Source of the DNA: Geovibrio thiophilus
GTDB lineage: Bacteria > Chrysiogenota > Deferribacteres > Deferribacterales > Geovibrionaceae
Assembly (NCBI RefSeq): GCF_004087915.1
Contig: NZ_CP035108.1
Location: 744,001 to 808,000 of the forward strand
Length of the DNA stretch: 64,000 nt
Direction of reading: 5' to 3'
A program made the translations under genes and the position numbers. Positions 24,453-33,173 of this stretch are shown here, piece by piece. Position 1 is the stretch's first letter, and each line of letters begins with the position of its first letter. The notes beneath the pieces are model-generated. The model ran no database searches. It saw only the letters and a list, made by a program, of their open reading frames with translations, and was not told the origin of the DNA.

Positions 24453-24863
24453 ATGAATTTTGAAGAGTCGCTCAGGTCGAAAAATCTTAAGGTTACGCCT
24501 CAGAGGATGCTTCTGCTCAGCGAGATCAGGGGTAAAGGGCATGTCTGCATTGATGAACTGCACAAGCTTGTCAAAGCGGTTTCCCCTTCCGTTTCTCTCG
24601 CAACCATATATAAAAATGTAAACCTACTCGTTGAGGAAGGCTTGCTGAAAGAGATACCTATCGAGGGAGCAAAGCCCGTTTATGAGATTAACGTAGGCGA
24701 CCATGTTCACTATGTCTGCTCAAAATGCGGCTATGTTGAGGATCTTGAAACGGATTCCTATGAGCTTAAAAAATTCTTCTATGAAAAATACGGAAAATAT
24801 GTGGACTCTGTGGGTGTCATGATAAAAGGCACATGCAGAAGCTGCTCGGGAATGAATTCATAA
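24453..24863 (+). CDS. Fur-family transcriptional regulator (PerR/Fur-like)
   Basis: A 136-residue Fur protein: winged helix at about residues 1-80 (VTPQRMLLLSEI, SLATIYKNVNLLVEEGLL), then a dimerisation and metal domain with INVGDHVHYVC, SKCGYVEDL and CRSC, which gives two CxxC pairs for the structural zinc. It represses iron, zinc or peroxide-response genes. The replacement of the usual DHHHHxxC by GDHVHYVC fits PerR-like members, but I cannot separate Fur from PerR. SD AAAGGAG is 8 bases upstream. Monocistronic with its own terminator. Confidence 0.9.
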   Translation: MNFEESLRSKNLKVTPQRMLLLSEIRGKGHVCIDELHKLVKAVSPSVSLATIYKNVNLLVEEGLLKEIPIEGAKPVYEINVGDHVHYVCSKCGYVEDLETDSYELKKFFYEKYGKYVDSVGVMIKGTCRSCSGMNS

Positions 24864-24872
24864 AATAAAGAA

Positions 24873-24897
24873 GGGAACCTTTCGGTTCCCTGTCTTT
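24873..24897 (+). terminator. Terminator after Fur-family gene
   Basis: GGGAACC-TTTC-GGTTCCC (24873-24890) followed by TGTCTTTTC. Confidence 0.7.
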
Positions 24898-24995
24898 TCG
24901 GGAGGTTGTTTTCTGCTTCTCGTTATAGATATGAACACCACTCCGAGGAATAGTTCAAAAAAAAGTCCGTAATTAAAAGCTGAATCGGCAGTCAG

Positions 24996-25021
24996 GCTTA
25001 AAGCATGCCTGCTTTTTTTGC
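24996..25021 (+). terminator. Second hairpin between Fur-family and HD-GYP genes
   Basis: CAGGC and GCCTG flank a 9-base loop and are followed by a run of seven T. It lies between two convergent genes. The T run on the plus strand suits a backup terminator for the Fur-family transcript. Confidence 0.45.
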
Positions 25022-25027
25022 AGTTCC

Positions 25028-26278
25028 TTATTTCCCGCTGAAAAGATACTTTTCCAACACACTGAATATGTCTGTTGTTATCTGATCCGGTGTGAGTGCC
25101 TCTTTAATTGTTTTCAGGGGCTGCCCGGTCACAATGTTTTTTGTATTGAGATCCATGGGGAAAGGTTCTGTCTCATTTCCGTTTTCATCCATGATAACAA
25201 GTATTTTTGGTTTGGTTGAGCTTCCTCTGGAAACTTCGTAAACTATGCCTGTCTCCCCTGATTCCAGCCGGAGAACCGTCCCCACCGGATAAACCCCAAG
25301 AAGACTGACGAAAAATTTGACAAGGGTTTCGTTGAAGTGTCTCCCTGACCAGCCGAAAATAAGCTTGATAGCCTGCACGGGAGAGCGCCCTTTGCTGTAT
25401 GGTCTGTCGGATGTGATAGTGTCGTATGTGTCAGCTATCGCAACTATTTTTGCGTTTTTTGTAATCTGCCTTTCAAGCAGTCCTTCCGGATAGCCTGTTC
25501 CGTTTGCCTTCTCATGATGCTGAAGCACAGCCTGAAGAACGCTTTCATTCAGCCCGCCGCATCTTTTCAGCATTTCAAACCCTTTTTCCGCGTGGCTTTT
25601 GAGTGTTTCGAGCTCATTGTCCGAGAGTTTGCCGGAATCCTTGTACACGTATTCCGGCAGAATCAGCATGCCTATATCATGCAGAAGCCCCGCCATCCCG
25701 AGGTTCTCAAGCTCATAGGTGGGCAAGCCGAGCCTTCGTCCCAGCGCTATGGAAAGTATGCTGACATTTATGGCGTGGTTGACTTCACATTCCAGAGCTT
25801 CTTTAACCAGAAGCATGTTCATAAAAACTTCATTTTTATAAAGACATGTGCTGACAAACTCGTCAGTGACGGAGCGTGCGGCGTCAAGATCGGGGAGTGA
25901 GCCTGAGGCTATTTTATCAAATATGGATTTAACATTGTCACGGGCGCGCTGCCGGATTTTTTTGGCGAAAATAAGATTGTTCCCCGGGGAGAATACTCCC
26001 GGGCGCATATTTTCTTCATCATCAGGTTCGCCTTCCGCTTTTCTGCACGGCGGGCGCAGATCATCCTTCCGAGCCAGACCGAAGTTTTCAAAAGAGAAGT
26101 GAAGCCGTTCCTCCTCCGGATCAGCCAGATAAACATAGCCGACTCCCTGACTTTTAAGCTCCTCAATAAAATTAAGGTCTGTAATAACTTGCCCGTAAAA
26201 GGGAAAATGCACTCCCTGTTTGTCCAGTCTGGCTATAATCATTCCTTTCTGAATGTCCGATAAAGGAATTCTCTTCAC
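25028..26278 (-). CDS. HD-GYP c-di-GMP phosphodiesterase with DUF3391 N-terminus
   Basis: A 416-residue cytoplasmic protein. The N-terminus (about residues 1-125, IPLSDIQKGMIIARLD) is DUF3391-like. The HD-GYP domain (about residues 165-335) has HDIGMLILP, HHEKANGTGYPEGL and DTYDTITSDRPYSKG: the HD metal site and the GYP motif are intact, so it should hydrolyse c-di-GMP. The rest is a PilZ-unrelated C-terminal tail. It is convergent with the Fur-family gene, and a LuxR-type gene lies just upstream on the same strand (36 bases apart), which suggests co-transcription. Confidence 0.92.
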   Translation of the reverse strand: MKRIPLSDIQKGMIIARLDKQGVHFPFYGQVITDLNFIEELKSQGVGYVYLADPEEERLHFSFENFGLARKDDLRPPCRKAEGEPDDEENMRPGVFSPGNNLIFAKKIRQRARDNVKSIFDKIASGSLPDLDAARSVTDEFVSTCLYKNEVFMNMLLVKEALECEVNHAINVSILSIALGRRLGLPTYELENLGMAGLLHDIGMLILPEYVYKDSGKLSDNELETLKSHAEKGFEMLKRCGGLNESVLQAVLQHHEKANGTGYPEGLLERQITKNAKIVAIADTYDTITSDRPYSKGRSPVQAIKLIFGWSGRHFNETLVKFFVSLLGVYPVGTVLRLESGETGIVYEVSRGSSTKPKILVIMDENGNETEPFPMDLNTKNIVTGQPLKTIKEALTPDQITTDIFSVLEKYLFSGK

Positions 26279-26314
26279 TTAATCACCTATATAAGCGTCT
26301 CCCTCTCCCGCCTG

Positions 26315-26896
26315 TTATATCAGTCCGGATTTAATGGCGTAATTCACCAAAGCGGTGGAGTTGGAGAGATTAAGCTTTTGCAGCATTTTGTTCCTGTGTG
26401 TGTCAACGGTATTTTTACTTATTTGGAGTTGTATTGCAATCTCTTTACTTGTTTTTCCTCCAGCAATGTGGCGGAGAATCTCATATTCCCGAACAGTAAG
26501 AAGCAGAACGGATTTTGCCCAAGGTTTCATACGCTTTCTGGGCTTTACGCCTTTGAGAGCCTCTGTGAAGGAGTGCACATCGTTCTCAATGTATAAGAAA
26601 TTTATAATATTAAATTTTTTGAAGTAATATTTCTGGAACGGATTGCTTTTTGAGGTGAGGAGCATGATTGTTGACTGCTGCTCGCCGTTCAGAAAAGGGC
26701 GTATACATTCCTCATCGAAGTTGCTGGAAAAAATGTCAAATATCACGAAATCAGGCGTGAAAGTTTTGCCGGAATTTTCAAGCTCTTCTCTGTCTTCGTA
26801 ACGAAGGGTGAGGCACTTGTGTCCCTGTATGCTGAGTATTTCGTTTATCCATTCAAGGTGAATGGTGTTGTTGCTGATAACAATATAATTTTTCAT
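26315..26896 (-). CDS. LuxR-type transcriptional regulator
   Basis: A 193-residue protein. The C-terminal about 65 residues form a LuxR/GerE helix-turn-helix: LLTVREYEILRHIAGGKTSKEIAIQLQISKNTVDTH. The N-terminal 120 residues have a receiver-like alternation (VISNN, DFVIFDIFSSNF, IMLLTSKS), but the acidic pocket is not intact, so it is a pseudo-receiver and probably not phosphorylated in the usual way. The ATG at 26896 is chosen because TGAGGT lies about 6 bases upstream; the upstream frame adds 11 weakly supported residues. It may control the adjacent HD-GYP gene. Confidence 0.8.
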   Translation of the reverse strand: MKNYIVISNNTIHLEWINEILSIQGHKCLTLRYEDREELENSGKTFTPDFVIFDIFSSNFDEECIRPFLNGEQQSTIMLLTSKSNPFQKYYFKKFNIINFLYIENDVHSFTEALKGVKPRKRMKPWAKSVLLLTVREYEILRHIAGGKTSKEIAIQLQISKNTVDTHRNKMLQKLNLSNSTALVNYAIKSGLI

Positions 26897-27028
26897 CCTA
26901 ACCTCAGTTCGGCAATGCTTAGCTGGCAATATAAAATATCACTATAAATAACGTTTATCATGCGGACGTGAAAATATCGTGAAGGAAAATCAGACTAAGT
27001 AAGGTTGGAAAAATATGTAATGGATATA

Positions 27029-27715
27029 TCAGGAATTAATGAAGTAGCCCAAACCTTTAGCACTTTTGATTATGTCTGTGCCAATTTTCTTGCGTAAAAA
27101 TTTTATGTGGCTTCGTAATGTTTCCTTGGACATATACTCATTGCGCCAGATTTCGGACTCGAATTTCTCGTAGCGGACTATTCTGCCTCTGTTTTCGATC
27201 AGGATCTCCATAATGCGGGATTCAATGTTGGTTAAGGGAATTTCCCCTTCACCGGATGAAATGCTTTTGAGTGGAATATTGTAGATGAGACCGTTTTCAA
27301 AGCAAATCTGCTCCGGATTTTTCTCTTCAAGCTCACGGACGCACTTATACAGCGCTCCCCGCAGATCCTCCAGCATAACTGGCTTTACCAGATAACGGCT
27401 TATATCAAGCTCTATAGCTTGGAGAGTGTACTGTTCGTCAGTGTAAGCAGTTGTGAGTAGTATGCGTAATTCTTTGTCAAAACGGCGTATTTTTGTTACA
27501 AGCTGCATTCCGTCAGTGTAGGGCATTTTTATATCAGCTATGAGGATGTCGGGTCTTTTTTCGGTGTAAAGAGCGAAAGCCTCATTTCCGTCGGAGGCGC
27601 AGCGAAGGCTTCCGCAAAGCTTTTTCAGTATCATCTCATAGCTTTTGCGTATGCCTTCATCATCCTCCGCATAGAGAACGGAATATTTTCGCAGTTTCTT
27701 TTCCAGTTCGTTCAT
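27029..27715 (-). CDS. OmpR-like two-component response regulator
   Basis: A 228-residue regulator. REC (about residues 8-125): YAEDDEG acidic pair, phospho-acceptor Asp in LIADIKMPYTDG, LTTAYTD, and the Lys in YLVKPV. C-terminal winged helix (about residues 145-228): LTNIESRIMEILIENRGRIV, ETLRSHIKFLRKKIG and AKGLGYFI, the Trans_reg_C pattern. It binds DNA on phosphorylation. The ATG at 27715 follows AGAGGT; the longer frame reads through a family B repeat and is spurious. No kinase is adjacent. It is transcribed in the same direction as the ketopantoate-reductase/Nudix gene 121 bases upstream. Confidence 0.9.
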   Translation of the reverse strand: MNELEKKLRKYSVLYAEDDEGIRKSYEMILKKLCGSLRCASDGNEAFALYTEKRPDILIADIKMPYTDGMQLVTKIRRFDKELRILLTTAYTDEQYTLQAIELDISRYLVKPVMLEDLRGALYKCVRELEEKNPEQICFENGLIYNIPLKSISSGEGEIPLTNIESRIMEILIENRGRIVRYEKFESEIWRNEYMSKETLRSHIKFLRKKIGTDIIKSAKGLGYFINS

Positions 27716-27760
27716 GCAGTTTGACCTCTTGATAACATCAATCCGTGCGTCCTGCCGGAT

Positions 27761-27827
27761 TGTTGAACACGCTCGCGCCTCGCAGAGCAAAGGCTTCGCT
27801 TCGCACGGCGCAACTGCGTCCATGGAG
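27761..27827 (-). repeat. Family B interspersed repeat
   Basis: AACACGCTCGCGCC, then GGCTTCGCTTCGCACGGCGCA and GTCCATGGA at the end. It separates the response regulator from the fusion gene, 10 bases from the stop of the latter. Confidence 0.75.
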
Positions 27828-27836
27828 TTGTTTTGC

Positions 27837-29159
27837 TCAAACAGGTTTCACTTTTATATAATCTGCCAAAATTTTTGCGTGGTCAAATGCCAGATCGCTT
27901 GGAAGAGCGTCCAGCGGGAAGAATTTTGCCGTTTTAGCGTCGTCTCCCGCTACAGGCTCGGCGTTCGATTCGGTGTAATACACGGCGGAAGCCACATGTC
28001 CCCGTTTATCCCTTGAGGGATCGGAATAGATGCCGAGAAGAGTGATAGAATCAGCCTTAATCCCTGTTTCTTCAATGAGTTCCCGCACTGCGGCATCTTC
28101 AGTCTTCTCTCCGTATTCAACAAAACCGCCCGGGATCGCCCATCCCTTCGGTTCATATTTTCTTTCAACCAAAAGGACATAATCCCCTTTTCTCACTATA
28201 ACATCCGCCGCGATTCTAGGGGTGTAAACAAAGATTCTGCCGTATTTGAACTTAAGCGATCTGTAAACGGTTTCGCAGTAGGGAGCGCTTTTTCCGGCGG
28301 CTTCCAGACGGCTTATCACAGGCATGAGTATGCCGTCCAGTTCGGGCTGTCTGTTTTTCTGTATGTCTATGAGCATGCTGGTTTTATAATCATCCAGACT
28401 GTCCTTGTGGGCGATCAGGGGCATCCACTCCTCTTCGGGAATTTCAACACCTTCCATCCTTGCCGCCGCAAGGGTTTCTTTCACCATTTTCACCATCAGG
28501 GAAAAAACCTCAGAGTCTTTCGCCATTTTTCCGCAGGTGCTTTCAAGAAGCGCCGAAAGAGGATTGTAGGCAATATTCCAGATCAGCTTTTTCCACAGGA
28601 TATATTTCATGCTTTCGGCAATATCGTATTTCAGGTGTGAAGCGGCGAGGATGTCCGCAAAATCTGCTTCTTTTTCTTTGCTCTCGTCGCTGAACGCGCC
28701 GAAGGTTATGCTTCCGAAGGCGGAATGCTTCAGCACCCCCGGGGATTCTATCCATACGCCGATGTAAAGGCTTGCGGCGAGAACACGGTCCTTGCCGAAG
28801 TATTTTTCAAGCAGAGCAGGGTTCTCAACTCCGTTCTGGAAGGATACCGCGTAACCGTTTTTTTTCAGGTGCTTCACTGCGTCTGCGCACACGGTTTCCG
28901 TATCCTGAGACTTCACTGCGCATATTATAACGTCATATTCGCCGGAGAGCTCTCCCGCTGCTTTAACGGGAATAACCGAGTCCCCGTGGATTCTGCTTTT
29001 GAAAACAAGCCTGCCTGTTTCCTGCATGGCTTTAAGATGCGCCCCCCTTGCGATGAGCTCCGTGCTGAAGCCTGCCTTCGTGAAGAACGCGCCGTAGTAG
29101 CAGCCTATGGCTCCGGCTCCCACTACGGCTATGCGTTTATTTGAAGCTGATTTGTCCAT
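27837..29159 (-). CDS. Ketopantoate reductase-like protein fused to a Nudix hydrolase
   Basis: A 440-residue two-domain protein. Residues 1-305 are PanE/ApbA-like: NAD(P) motif VVGAGAIGCYYG, FQNGVENP and KKLIWNIAYNPLSAL with the conserved Lys and Asn. Residues 310-440 form a Nudix domain with the full box GX5EX7REUXEEXGU (GFVEYGEKTEDAAVRELIEETGI) preceded by WAIPGG. PanE reduces 2-dehydropantoate to pantoate with NADPH; Nudix enzymes cleave nucleoside diphosphate-X compounds. I know of no common enzyme with this order, so NAD(P)H or CoA-related hydrolysis is only a guess. The start overlaps the clpC stop by 23 bases, so translation is coupled. Confidence 0.85.
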   Translation of the reverse strand: MDKSASNKRIAVVGAGAIGCYYGAFFTKAGFSTELIARGAHLKAMQETGRLVFKSRIHGDSVIPVKAAGELSGEYDVIICAVKSQDTETVCADAVKHLKKNGYAVSFQNGVENPALLEKYFGKDRVLAASLYIGVWIESPGVLKHSAFGSITFGAFSDESKEKEADFADILAASHLKYDIAESMKYILWKKLIWNIAYNPLSALLESTCGKMAKDSEVFSLMVKMVKETLAAARMEGVEIPEEEWMPLIAHKDSLDDYKTSMLIDIQKNRQPELDGILMPVISRLEAAGKSAPYCETVYRSLKFKYGRIFVYTPRIAADVIVRKGDYVLLVERKYEPKGWAIPGGFVEYGEKTEDAAVRELIEETGIKADSITLLGIYSDPSRDKRGHVASAVYYTESNAEPVAGDDAKTAKFFPLDALPSDLAFDHAKILADYIKVKPV

Positions 29160-31545
29160 CTTTTAAGACCGCCCTTAAGTTCCTGCGTTTTTTGTATCTG
29201 CCGGATATTAGTATATCGGACAGATTGTCTTCTATATGTGTCTGGAGAATACGCTTGATCGGTCTTGCTCCGTAGTTGAAGTTGTAATCCTGCTCAAGGA
29301 GAAACTCCTTCACTTTATCATCCAGAACAACCTTTTTCTCGTGCTTTTCCAGCCTCTGGTTGATTTCATCCACCTGAAGATCAATGATCTTGAGGAGATC
29401 GCTCTTGCCGAGAGGTTTGAATACTATATGACTGTCAACCCTGTTGAGAAACTCCGGCGAGAAACGGTCACGCAGTTCCTTGAATGCGTTGGATTTGAAC
29501 CGTTCATAATCTATCTCGAAACTGACCTTGTCTTCCGAGGTACTGAACCCCATGGAGCGTGAATCCAGCGTGAGTTTGGTGCCGAGGTTAGAAGTCATGA
29601 TCACTACTGTATTTTTGAAGTTCACCATGTGCCCGAGGCTGTCGTGTATGTGTCCTTCGTCCAGAATCTGGAGCAGAATATTCATCACTTCGGGGTGCGC
29701 CTTCTCTATTTCATCAAAAAGCACCACAGAGTAGGGTTTTCTGCGTACCTGCTCGGTGAGTTTGCCTCCCTCCTCATAGCCCACATATCCGGGGGGAGCC
29801 CCTATGAGTCTGGAAACATTAAACTTTTCCATGAACTCACTCATGTCGATACGGATCAGGGTTCCCGCGGAACCGAAAACTATCTCAGCCAAACGTTTTG
29901 CGACTTCCGTCTTGCCCACACCGGTGGGTCCGAGGAATATGAAAGAGCCTAACGGACGGTCGGGGTTATTGAGCCCCGCGAAGCTGCGTTTTATGGAGCG
30001 GGCGAGGGCGTCCACTGCCTCATCCTGACCGAGGACGTATTTTTTAATATCCCTGCCTACATTCGCTATGCGTTCCATCTGGTCTTCACGGAGCTTCTGC
30101 ACGGGGATTCCCGTCATCATCGCCACCACTTCGGATATATGATCCTTGTTGAGGGAAGGCCAGTTCAGGTCAAGCTCCTGAGTCCATTCCCCGAAGAGAT
30201 TACGGAACTTCCCGCTGAGACGGTCTATGTCTTTCGTGACCTTTTCCACAGAGTCAAAGTCGTTGTCGGCTATCAGCCTGTTGCGTTTGTCCATTGCCGC
30301 GTCAAGCTTCAGCTTGACCTCTTTCAGGCTGTCGGGGAGTATATTAACGCTTAGTTTCAGCTTGGAGCTTGCTTCGTCTATCACATCAATGCTTTTGTCC
30401 GGCTGAAATTTATCCGTAACGTATCTGTCTGTCAGGTAAACTGTTTCCTTCAGTACTTCATCAGTGATGTAGACCTTGTGGAAGTCTTCGTAATATTTTC
30501 TTATTCCTCCGAGGATTTCGATGGTCTCGTCTGCGTTGGGCGGGTTTACGAAGATTGTCTGGAAGCGCCTGTTCAGTGCTCCGTCCTTTTCAAAATGCTT
30601 TCTGTATTCCGTGAGCGTTGTCGCGCCGATACACTGAAAAGAGCCTCTGGCGAGAGCGGGTTTGAGCATGTTGGATGCGTCAATGGAGCCTTCCGCCGCC
30701 CCTGCGCCGACTATGGTGTGTATTTCATCTATGAAGACTATTATATTCGTCGCCTGTTCGATCTCTTTGATCAGGTTTTTCATCCTTTCCTCAAACTGAC
30801 CTCTGTATTTGGTTCCTGCGACAAGACTGCCAAGTTCCAGAGATATGAGGCGTTTGTTTTTCAGAAATTCGGGTATGCCGGAGGAGACCATCTCACGGGC
30901 GAGACCTTCGACAATGGCTGTTTTGCCCACGCCGGGTTCGCCGATTATCACGGCGTTGTTTTTTATCCTCCGGCAGAGGATCTGGATAAGTCTTTCGATT
31001 TCTCCGCTTCTGCCTATCACGGGGTCAAGCTTTCCTTCCTTGGCAAGTTCGGTGAGATCCCGCCCGAACTCGTCCAGAGTGGGGGTGGAGACTGTGGCTC
31101 CCTGAATCTTTGTTGAGGAGAGCGCGCGTATTTCCTCCCTCACCGGCGCAAGCTCAAAGCCCAGCTTGCTGAGGAGCATATATGCCTTGCCCCTGCGCTC
31201 ACGGAGGAGACCGAGGAGGATATGCTCGGTGTTGATGTATTTACTCTCAAGCAGGCGTGCTTCTTCCACCGCTGCCTCAAGCACTGTTTTTCCCATGGGG
31301 CTGAAGGGGAGGCTTCCTTTTATCATCAGGTTTCTGCCCTGAACGCTCATTTTTTTGATGTCGTTTATGAGCACGTTGGTGTCGAGCCCGCGTTTATTGA
31401 AAATATCTGCGGCGGCGCCAGTCTTCTCTCTGAGGAGCCCCATAAGGATGTGTTCCGTATCTATGGATATTTGAAGGAGCTTTTCCGCGGCCTCTCTGGA
31501 GTAGAGAATCACCCGCCTAGCCCTGTCCGTGAAGAGATCAAACAT
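29137..31545 (-). CDS. clpC: ATP-dependent Clp protease ATP-binding subunit ClpC
   Basis: An 802-residue Hsp100 protein. The N-domain repeats (about residues 1-145, [18 protein letters not shown] and [10 protein letters not shown]) are followed by AAA-1 (Walker [14 protein letters not shown], Walker [12 protein letters not shown]), a middle region with UVR-like helix pairs, and AAA-2 (Walker [14 protein letters not shown], Walker [15 protein letters not shown]). It unfolds substrates for ClpP. The whole protein fits ClpC rather than ClpA or ClpB, because the middle region is short. It is the first gene of a pair with the PanE-Nudix fusion, whose start it overlaps. ClpP is not nearby. Confidence 0.95.
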   Translation of the reverse strand: MFDLFTDRARRVILYSREAAEKLLQISIDTEHILMGLLREKTGAAADIFNKRGLDTNVLINDIKKMSVQGRNLMIKGSLPFSPMGKTVLEAAVEEARLLESKYINTEHILLGLLRERRGKAYMLLSKLGFELAPVREEIRALSSTKIQGATVSTPTLDEFGRDLTELAKEGKLDPVIGRSGEIERLIQILCRRIKNNAVIIGEPGVGKTAIVEGLAREMVSSGIPEFLKNKRLISLELGSLVAGTKYRGQFEERMKNLIKEIEQATNIIVFIDEIHTIVGAGAAEGSIDASNMLKPALARGSFQCIGATTLTEYRKHFEKDGALNRRFQTIFVNPPNADETIEILGGIRKYYEDFHKVYITDEVLKETVYLTDRYVTDKFQPDKSIDVIDEASSKLKLSVNILPDSLKEVKLKLDAAMDKRNRLIADNDFDSVEKVTKDIDRLSGKFRNLFGEWTQELDLNWPSLNKDHISEVVAMMTGIPVQKLREDQMERIANVGRDIKKYVLGQDEAVDALARSIKRSFAGLNNPDRPLGSFIFLGPTGVGKTEVAKRLAEIVFGSAGTLIRIDMSEFMEKFNVSRLIGAPPGYVGYEEGGKLTEQVRRKPYSVVLFDEIEKAHPEVMNILLQILDEGHIHDSLGHMVNFKNTVVIMTSNLGTKLTLDSRSMGFSTSEDKVSFEIDYERFKSNAFKELRDRFSPEFLNRVDSHIVFKPLGKSDLLKIIDLQVDEINQRLEKHEKKVVLDDKVKEFLLEQDYNFNYGARPIKRILQTHIEDNLSDILISGRYKKRRNLRAVLKDGQISFK

Positions 31546-31709
31546 GTGTTTCTGCCCCCTTTGTTTAAATGTATGTTTATAATTATATGGTCTTTAAACA
31601 CTTCTTTTCAATACTAATATGCCTTCTGTTTCATTTGGGAGCAAAAAAGTCCGTTGACAAATAGTCAGGTGAACGCATAATAAATCATCAGTAATAACGG
31701 GGTGCATCT

Positions 31710-32252
31710 ATGGGAAAGGCAAACCTTTTTTCACTAATGCTCGTTGCGGGCGACAGGCCCGGTATAGTAGCGGACGTAACTAAAGTTCTCCTTGAGAACA
31801 ATTTTAATATCGAAGACTCAAGCTCCACCCTGCTTCAGGGTTTCTTTGCGGCTATATTCATCGTAAGCCATGAAAAGCCCATGACCGAATGCGAGGTGAA
31901 GGAACTTTTTGAAGGGCTCCTTGAAAAGAAAGGCGTTTCCGTAAAAGTGCAGAGCATGACGGAAACCGAAGAGGCTCCCGCGGGGGAGCATTATATTATC
32001 TCTGTTTACGGTTCGGACAAGCCGGGCATAGTTCATAAGGTGGCTTCGTTCCTCTCTGCGGAAGGGATAAATATCATTGATCTTCAGACGAAGGTCGCGG
32101 GCAAGGAAAAATCCCCCATATACATCATGGTTATGGAAGTTGTTCTGCCCGAATATTTCCCTGATAAAACATGGACGGACAAGCTTAAGCAGATCTCAGC
32201 CGAGCTGGGCACAGATATACATTTAAGACAGATCGAAACATACGAGTTGTAA
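31710..32252 (+). CDS. Double ACT-domain protein (GcvR-like)
   Basis: A 180-residue protein of two ACT domains: about residues 7-85 (LVAGDRPGIVADVTKVLLENNFNIEDSS) and 95-175 (SVYGSDKPGIVHKVASFLSAEGINIIDLQT). The DRPGIV and DKPGIV motifs mark ligand-binding ACT folds. In enterobacteria GcvR represses glycine cleavage with GcvA; elsewhere its partner is unknown, so it is likely an amino-acid sensor. It is followed after 3 bases by the peptide deformylase gene, so co-transcription is likely. ATG is used after a weak GGGGTG site. Confidence 0.88.
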   Translation: MGKANLFSLMLVAGDRPGIVADVTKVLLENNFNIEDSSSTLLQGFFAAIFIVSHEKPMTECEVKELFEGLLEKKGVSVKVQSMTETEEAPAGEHYIISVYGSDKPGIVHKVASFLSAEGINIIDLQTKVAGKEKSPIYIMVMEVVLPEYFPDKTWTDKLKQISAELGTDIHLRQIETYEL

Positions 32253-32255
32253 TAT

Positions 32256-32759
32256 ATGGCAGTCAGAGAAGTTCTGGTTTACCCCGATCCGGTTCTGAAA
32301 GAGATTTCGGAAGATGTGACGGAGCTGAACGATAAGATAAAGCAGGTCATTGAGGATCTGAAAGATACGATGGAATCATCCTCGCACTCTGTGGGGATAG
32401 CCGCACCGCAGATAGGTGAGCTTTACAGGATTATCGCAATCGATCCGGGCAAAAACCCCAAGTGCGGGCAGAGCCACGGCAGGCAGATAATGATCAACCC
32501 CGTTATTCTCAAATGGGAGGGCATAACCCCTTTCAGGGAAGGCTGCATGAGCGTTCCCGATTACACAGGGAATGTGAACAGGGCAAGGAAAATCCTTGTG
32601 CAGTATATGGATGAGAATCTGGAAGAAAAAGTCATTGAAACCGAAGGCTTTGAGGCGATTCTCATTCAGCACGAATCGGATCACCTCGATGGCGTTCTGT
32701 TTATCGACCGTGTTATATCAAGAAGAACGGATCTGTTCCGCAGGAAGAAATATAAGTAA
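32256..32759 (+). CDS. def: Peptide deformylase
   Basis: A 167-residue enzyme with the three family motifs: GIAAPQIG (residues ~46-53), EGCMSVPD (metal-ligand Cys) and QHESDHLDG (HExxH zinc/iron site). It removes the formyl group from nascent N-terminal Met in the cytoplasm, an essential step. It overlaps nothing and follows the ACT-domain gene after 3 bases. It is the typical single-domain type-1 length. Repeats fill the next 400 bases, so transcription probably ends there. Confidence 0.96.
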   Translation: MAVREVLVYPDPVLKEISEDVTELNDKIKQVIEDLKDTMESSSHSVGIAAPQIGELYRIIAIDPGKNPKCGQSHGRQIMINPVILKWEGITPFREGCMSVPDYTGNVNRARKILVQYMDENLEEKVIETEGFEAILIQHESDHLDGVLFIDRVISRRTDLFRRKKYK

Positions 32760-32768
32760 ACGCAAACA

Positions 32769-32834
32769 GTCCCATGGATGGGACTGCGCCGTGCGAAGCG
32801 AAGCCGCATTCACTGCGGCGCGAGCGTGTATTCA
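32769..32834 (+). repeat. Family B interspersed repeat (copy 1 of tandem pair)
   Basis: GTCCCATGGATGGGAC hairpin, then CGCCGTGCGAAGCGAAGCCG, a CATTCACTG centre, CGGCGCGAGCGTGTA. The CGCCGTGCG core begins at 32787. Confidence 0.75.
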
Positions 32835-32850
32835 AAATTTCCATGGATGG

Positions 32851-32935
32851 CAAATTTTGAATTATAAAGGAAAGGCACTGCGCCGTGCGAAGCGAAGCCG
32901 CATTCACTGCGGCGCGAGCGTGTATTCAAAATTTC
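32851..32935 (+). repeat. Family B interspersed repeat (copy 2 of tandem pair)
   Basis: A second CGCCGTGCGAAGCG core starts at 32881, exactly 94 bases after the first. The linker AAATTTTGAATTATAAAGG precedes both this copy and the truncated third copy at 32975. TTCAAAATTTCCATGGATGG closes both full copies. Confidence 0.75.
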
Positions 32936-32978
32936 CATGGATGGCAAATTTTGAATTATAAAGGAAAGGCACTGCGCC

Positions 32979-33053
32979 GTTGTCATTCTGAACGCCAGTG
33001 AAGAATCTCTTATTGAGCATAATATTGAGACTCTTCGCTTTGCTCAGAGTGAC
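32979..33053. repeat. Family C interspersed repeat (REP-like)
   Basis: TTGTCATTCTGAA, then CAGTGAAGAATCTC, an ATAATATT centre, GAGACTCTTCGC and TCAGAGTGACGC. It directly abuts CGCCG of a truncated family B unit, as if it had inserted in or replaced it. Confidence 0.7.
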
Positions 33054-33173
33054 GCTGAACAGGGAGAAAAACCGGGGCTGCCGTGCCGCTGTATTCCCCG
33101 CATTGACTTAATTTGCGGTCATAGCTGACCTTAGTGAAGCATTCTCTTCTATGGACTATGGCTGAAAGTGTGT

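Larger units (their letters stand above)
32760..33173. other. Repeat-filled intergenic region
   Basis: Between def and the aldolase gene there is no credible gene. It holds two family B copies inside a 94-bp tandem duplication (32787 to 32881 to 32975), then a family C repeat that begins exactly where the third family B copy would start. About 120 bases of unique sequence follow. Apparent short frames here only read through the repeats. Confidence 0.75.

Noticed and set aside
27716-27823. N-terminal extension of the OmpR-like regulator
   Set aside because: It reads through a family B repeat; the ATG at 27715 has its own ribosome binding site.
30478-31116. Plus-strand frame opposite clpC
   Set aside because: The ClpC reading is unambiguous across all AAA motifs.
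32596-32961. Frame running from def into the repeats
   Set aside because: Its C-terminus only translates the duplicated family B repeat, and its N-terminus overlaps the deformylase in another frame.
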